Source: Sthenelais limicola | Lineage: Eukaryota > Annelida > Polychaeta > Phyllodocida > Sigalionidae | Direction: 5' to 3' | Assembly (NCBI GenBank): GCA_942159475.1 | Contig: OW804096.1 | Coordinates: forward strand, 125,168,941 to 125,232,940 | Length of the DNA: 64,000 nucleotides | In this document: piece by piece, positions 61,121 to 64,000 of the stretch | Layout: every line of letters starts with the position of its first letter | Numbering within the stretch: position 1 is the first letter of the stretch | Translations under genes and position numbers: made by a program | The notes under the pieces: generated by a model | What the model saw: only the letters and a program-made list of their open reading frames with translations | The model's database searches: none | Told to the model about the DNA's origin: nothing

Positions 61121-61569
61121 CTGGACTGGGCAATAAAATATCCCGACTGTTGGTGCAGCATCTCTTCGTTAGACTCTCTTTCATTCAGCTATCGATCATC
61201 GTTCAAGTTCATGATAATGATAATAATAATTATGTGATATATTCATATGAATTATATAATGTTATTGGAACTCCACGTTAGAAATTCCCCATCTGGGACT
61301 TTTGTTTACCGTTTCAGCTCTGCTATAAATACTGTTGTTTGAAATATCTTTTGTAACATTAAAATTTAAAATAAACCCGTTGAGGAATAACATGGGCAGC
61401 TGAGTAATGACTAAATATTTATTTGTCATCCCTAGATAGGCTCATTAAAAAAACACAAATCACAAACACATCTTTGGGCTTTAATTCTGGACGTTTTACA
61501 ATTGTACAAAAACATCCAAGTAGTTTGCTTCCTGACGAGTAAGGATGAACATCTGGAGAGAGACTTATC
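61121..61569. other. Spacer between LINE tail and transporter copy B
   Basis: No open frame is recognised. It probably contains the 3'UTR of transporter copy B, which runs leftward from its stop at 61570. Confidence 0.5.
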
Positions 61570-63833
61570 TCAGGCAGGAATTGAATCTTGTAACTTTCTT
61601 TCCATAGAACTCATCTTCAAAGTTGCAATTATGAAGATGATAGAGATCAGAAATAATTGAGATCCAGATATGTAAAAACCGTAAGTGTAAGATCCAGTAT
61701 AATCTGTTAAATACCCTGTAAAATAATCACATATAATTATTCATATGTATTCATCATTTTATTTCTATAAGATACTATGAAGACACCAGATTAAGGTTGT
61801 AATGTTTACTTATACTTTAAAATCCATTTCAAGTTTGAAGGACAATTCTGATTAATGTCTTTTCATCTCAGGTTCAAGCTGATAAGTTCATACATTTTTA
61901 ATATCCAAGCGCTGAAGAAGTTTGCAGATTTGGTTAAGCAAAAGTAATAAGAACATTCAACGTGAAAAGACATTCACAAACAAAACTATGTAAGGGGAAA
62001 TCAAGGGGATCATGTGCATGTTACCTGCTACAACTGGCCCTAGTAAGGCACCAAATCCATTAAAGAATCTGGTTATGCCGACTCCATTTGTAATCATAGA
62101 TCTGGGGACTATGTCTGACATTGCTGTTGACCATTGGCTAATTGCGCAAGTAGAAAGCAACTGTAATGTCAAATAATTCTCAACGTTAAGATTTGTTTAT
62201 AATTATGAAGCTTGCACACTCACTTATATACAAACTAGGAGAAAATACATTAGATAAAATGAATAAGATTGGTTTGCAATAGGAGATATGGATCAGCATA
62301 AAATTTCCAAATAATGTTTGGAAACCAGAAAAAAAACTACAATAAAAAACAAAGCACTTACATGGTGTATAATCCACAGAGTCATTGTCAATGGTATTGA
62401 ATTTGCTAGAGGTAGACCTACTGCTAGAAATCCAGTGATAATTCCCATGATTCCCATTGCAAGAGGTCTTCTTGTGCGAACAAATGTTGTATCAAATATT
62501 ACACCAAAGAAAGGCTTGAATACAAATTCAACAGCAGCTCTAATGGTAAGCATTAATGTCACTTGAGACAATACAAATCCTTGTTGCAAGCAGAGTCCAG
62601 ATATTACAGTATTGCTGGTGTTAGCATTAAACATGGTGCTCATTAGGTAAAACACAAGAAGTACCATCCTCTTATCTTTCAAAACAGTGAGGCCAGTCCA
62701 TGTGGCAATTTGTTTTAGATATTCACTTCTCTCTTTATGTTTATCAGTTGGTGTCTTATCTATAGTTGAGGTAATGTGCTTTTTCTTTATTGACTCGTCT
62801 CCAACTTCCTCCTGAAATGTTGCTGTCATTTCTTTTGATCCATTTCTTTGAGCCACTACTGAAGAATTGAGTTCCCTTTGTTGGATTGTTTCTGGAAACT
62901 TACCTTGGGTCTTACAGATGGATGACTCCTGTGTGTTATCATTTAGTGATAGGCACTCTGTATTATCAGTGTCCACTTCAACACATTCAGGAGGCCTTTT
63001 CTCCCTAGATTCTGTGTTTAATGGACGGAACAGCATAGCTGCAGGTAGGATGTGCAAAGCCATGCCACCAATGAGTAGAAGTGTTCCTGAGAAGCCAAAC
63101 TCACTGTACAAAAAGCTTGATAATGGAGCCATGTACAGGGCTCCTAGTCCTCCTATAGTGGAACTGAGAGAGTTGGCCTTGCCTCTATTCTTCGAAAAGT
63201 AGAGATTTTGAATACTCACTCTGGGAACAATAAATGTACCACATCCAAGACCTAGATCATCATAGAAAAATACATAACCATTATAATATATTGATAAATT
63301 TCTCAAATTTATATCCATATTATTAATGATACTTCACATAAATAGTAAATATCTAATATATATTTTCACATAGAATTAATAGATAAATCGAAAAAGAAGT
63401 TTCCCCTTTCTATAGTCCTGATAAAACACCCAACGTATAATTGAAAAATATTCAATATGTAATGCATAATTAGAATTGATAAATACACAGAAAAAGAAGC
63501 TTTCTCTGTCTAGAGTCCCGAAAATGCCCTATACATTAATACTGTGGGTCATATTTCATTAAATTACTCTATTCTTGTAAACCGCCAGTAAGTTAGTGAA
63601 TACAGAATTTATAACCTATTTCCAAATGCTTGGTAGAAAGATGTTATCTAATTTATACACTGTAAAATCGTTTAGTAATTCTATAGTAGTACCTCTTAGA
63701 CTGAAGGCAAAGTAAGCAAAGTAGATACTTGGAGCCATGCCAGTAAGTATATAACCCAGGGAATTAACCACAGCTCCCACTGCTGCCACTCTTCGATGAC
63801 CAAATTTGCTACTCAAACCTCCTATGAAAGGAC
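61570..63833 (-). CDS. Monocarboxylate transporter-like protein (SLC16/MFS), copy B, 5' partial
   Basis: Paralogue of 37951-41762 with the same exon structure and phases: exons 63833-63693, 63251-62362, 62160-62025 and 61715-61570 (stop TGA). The first coding exon, with the DGGFGW motif, is beyond the window edge. The product is very similar to copy A (GPFIGGLSSKFGHRRVAAVG, SIQNLYFSKNRGKANS, VPRSMIT-GVG, YLTDYTGSYTYGFY). It differs by a five-residue insertion (SICKT) in the acidic TM6-TM7 loop and a longer C-terminus (KMSSMERKLQDSIPA). FDTTFVRTRRP replaces LDTKLVRTRRP in the TM8 region. Intron flanks also align with copy A, so the duplication is fairly recent. Substrate unknown. Confidence 0.88.
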
Positions 63834-64000
63834 CTGAAGTGGAAGTTAACATTCATAAACAGAACTCCTAAAAAAAGTGTGCAGAAAAAACCTTTGCAGG
63901 CTAGAGTTTCATGGATGGGCATTTTGAAAGAGTTTTCCAGAGAAAAGTGTTCGCAGCTGAATGCCTGCATGCCATAAAACTGTGAAGCACTAAATTCGCT
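63834..64000. other. Intron of transporter copy B at the window edge
   Basis: Non-coding sequence upstream of the GPFIGG exon of copy B; the exon carrying the start codon is expected to the right. Confidence 0.5.

Noticed and set aside
63616..63852. Extension of transporter copy B exon 2 upstream (LTSTS before GPFIGG)
   Set aside because: The corresponding codons in copy A contain a stop, and a good acceptor lies directly before the GPFIGG codons in both copies.

Overview
The window looks like intron-rich, AT-rich animal nuclear DNA, most likely from a marine invertebrate. The gene content and repeat load would suit a lophotrochozoan, but that placement is inference. Genes are split by GT-AG introns. 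The intergenic space is full of LINE, Penelope-like and MITE remnants, minisatellites and homopolymer runs. Four host genes can be supported.

Layout. (1) 603-9388, plus strand: the last seven coding exons of PAN2, the catalytic subunit of the PAN2-PAN3 poly(A) nuclease. Its introns hold a 42-bp minisatellite (1411-3275), a 25-bp perfect hairpin and a hAT-like MITE, and a second MITE lies 36 bp after its stop. (2) 9.6-22.3 kb: no recognisable gene. (3) 22448-24733, plus: a three-exon gene for a secreted, cysteine-patterned (chitin-binding-like) protein with a long Tyr/Pro/Lys heptad-repeat tail. (4) 28560-32542, minus: a six-exon gene for a secreted 257-aa protein that I do not recognise. (5) 35.6-37.4 kb: a 25-bp minisatellite and a 12-bp array. 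(6) 37951-41762 and 61570-63833, minus: two closely related monocarboxylate-transporter-like (SLC16/MFS) genes in direct order, the second cut by the window end. (7) 41.8-54.9 kb: repeats, a Penelope-like GIY-YIG tail, a hammerhead-like motif and a decayed LINE. (8) 55051-61120, plus: a near-intact CR1/Jockey-group LINE.

The LINE is the most unusual object. Its first ORF is a coiled-coil/RRM-type ORF1 protein fused in frame to a NADAR (YbiA-like) domain, a family known to act on ADP-ribose linked to guanine. A separate SGNH-esterase-like ORF follows, and then a full endonuclease-reverse transcriptase ORF. All three are open, so the copy is young or still intact in coding capacity.

The host genes are unrelated to one another: mRNA deadenylation, an extracellular matrix or adhesive protein, a secreted orphan, and metabolite transport. 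No functional cluster is proposed. The transporter pair is a local duplication, and the LINE now lies between the copies.
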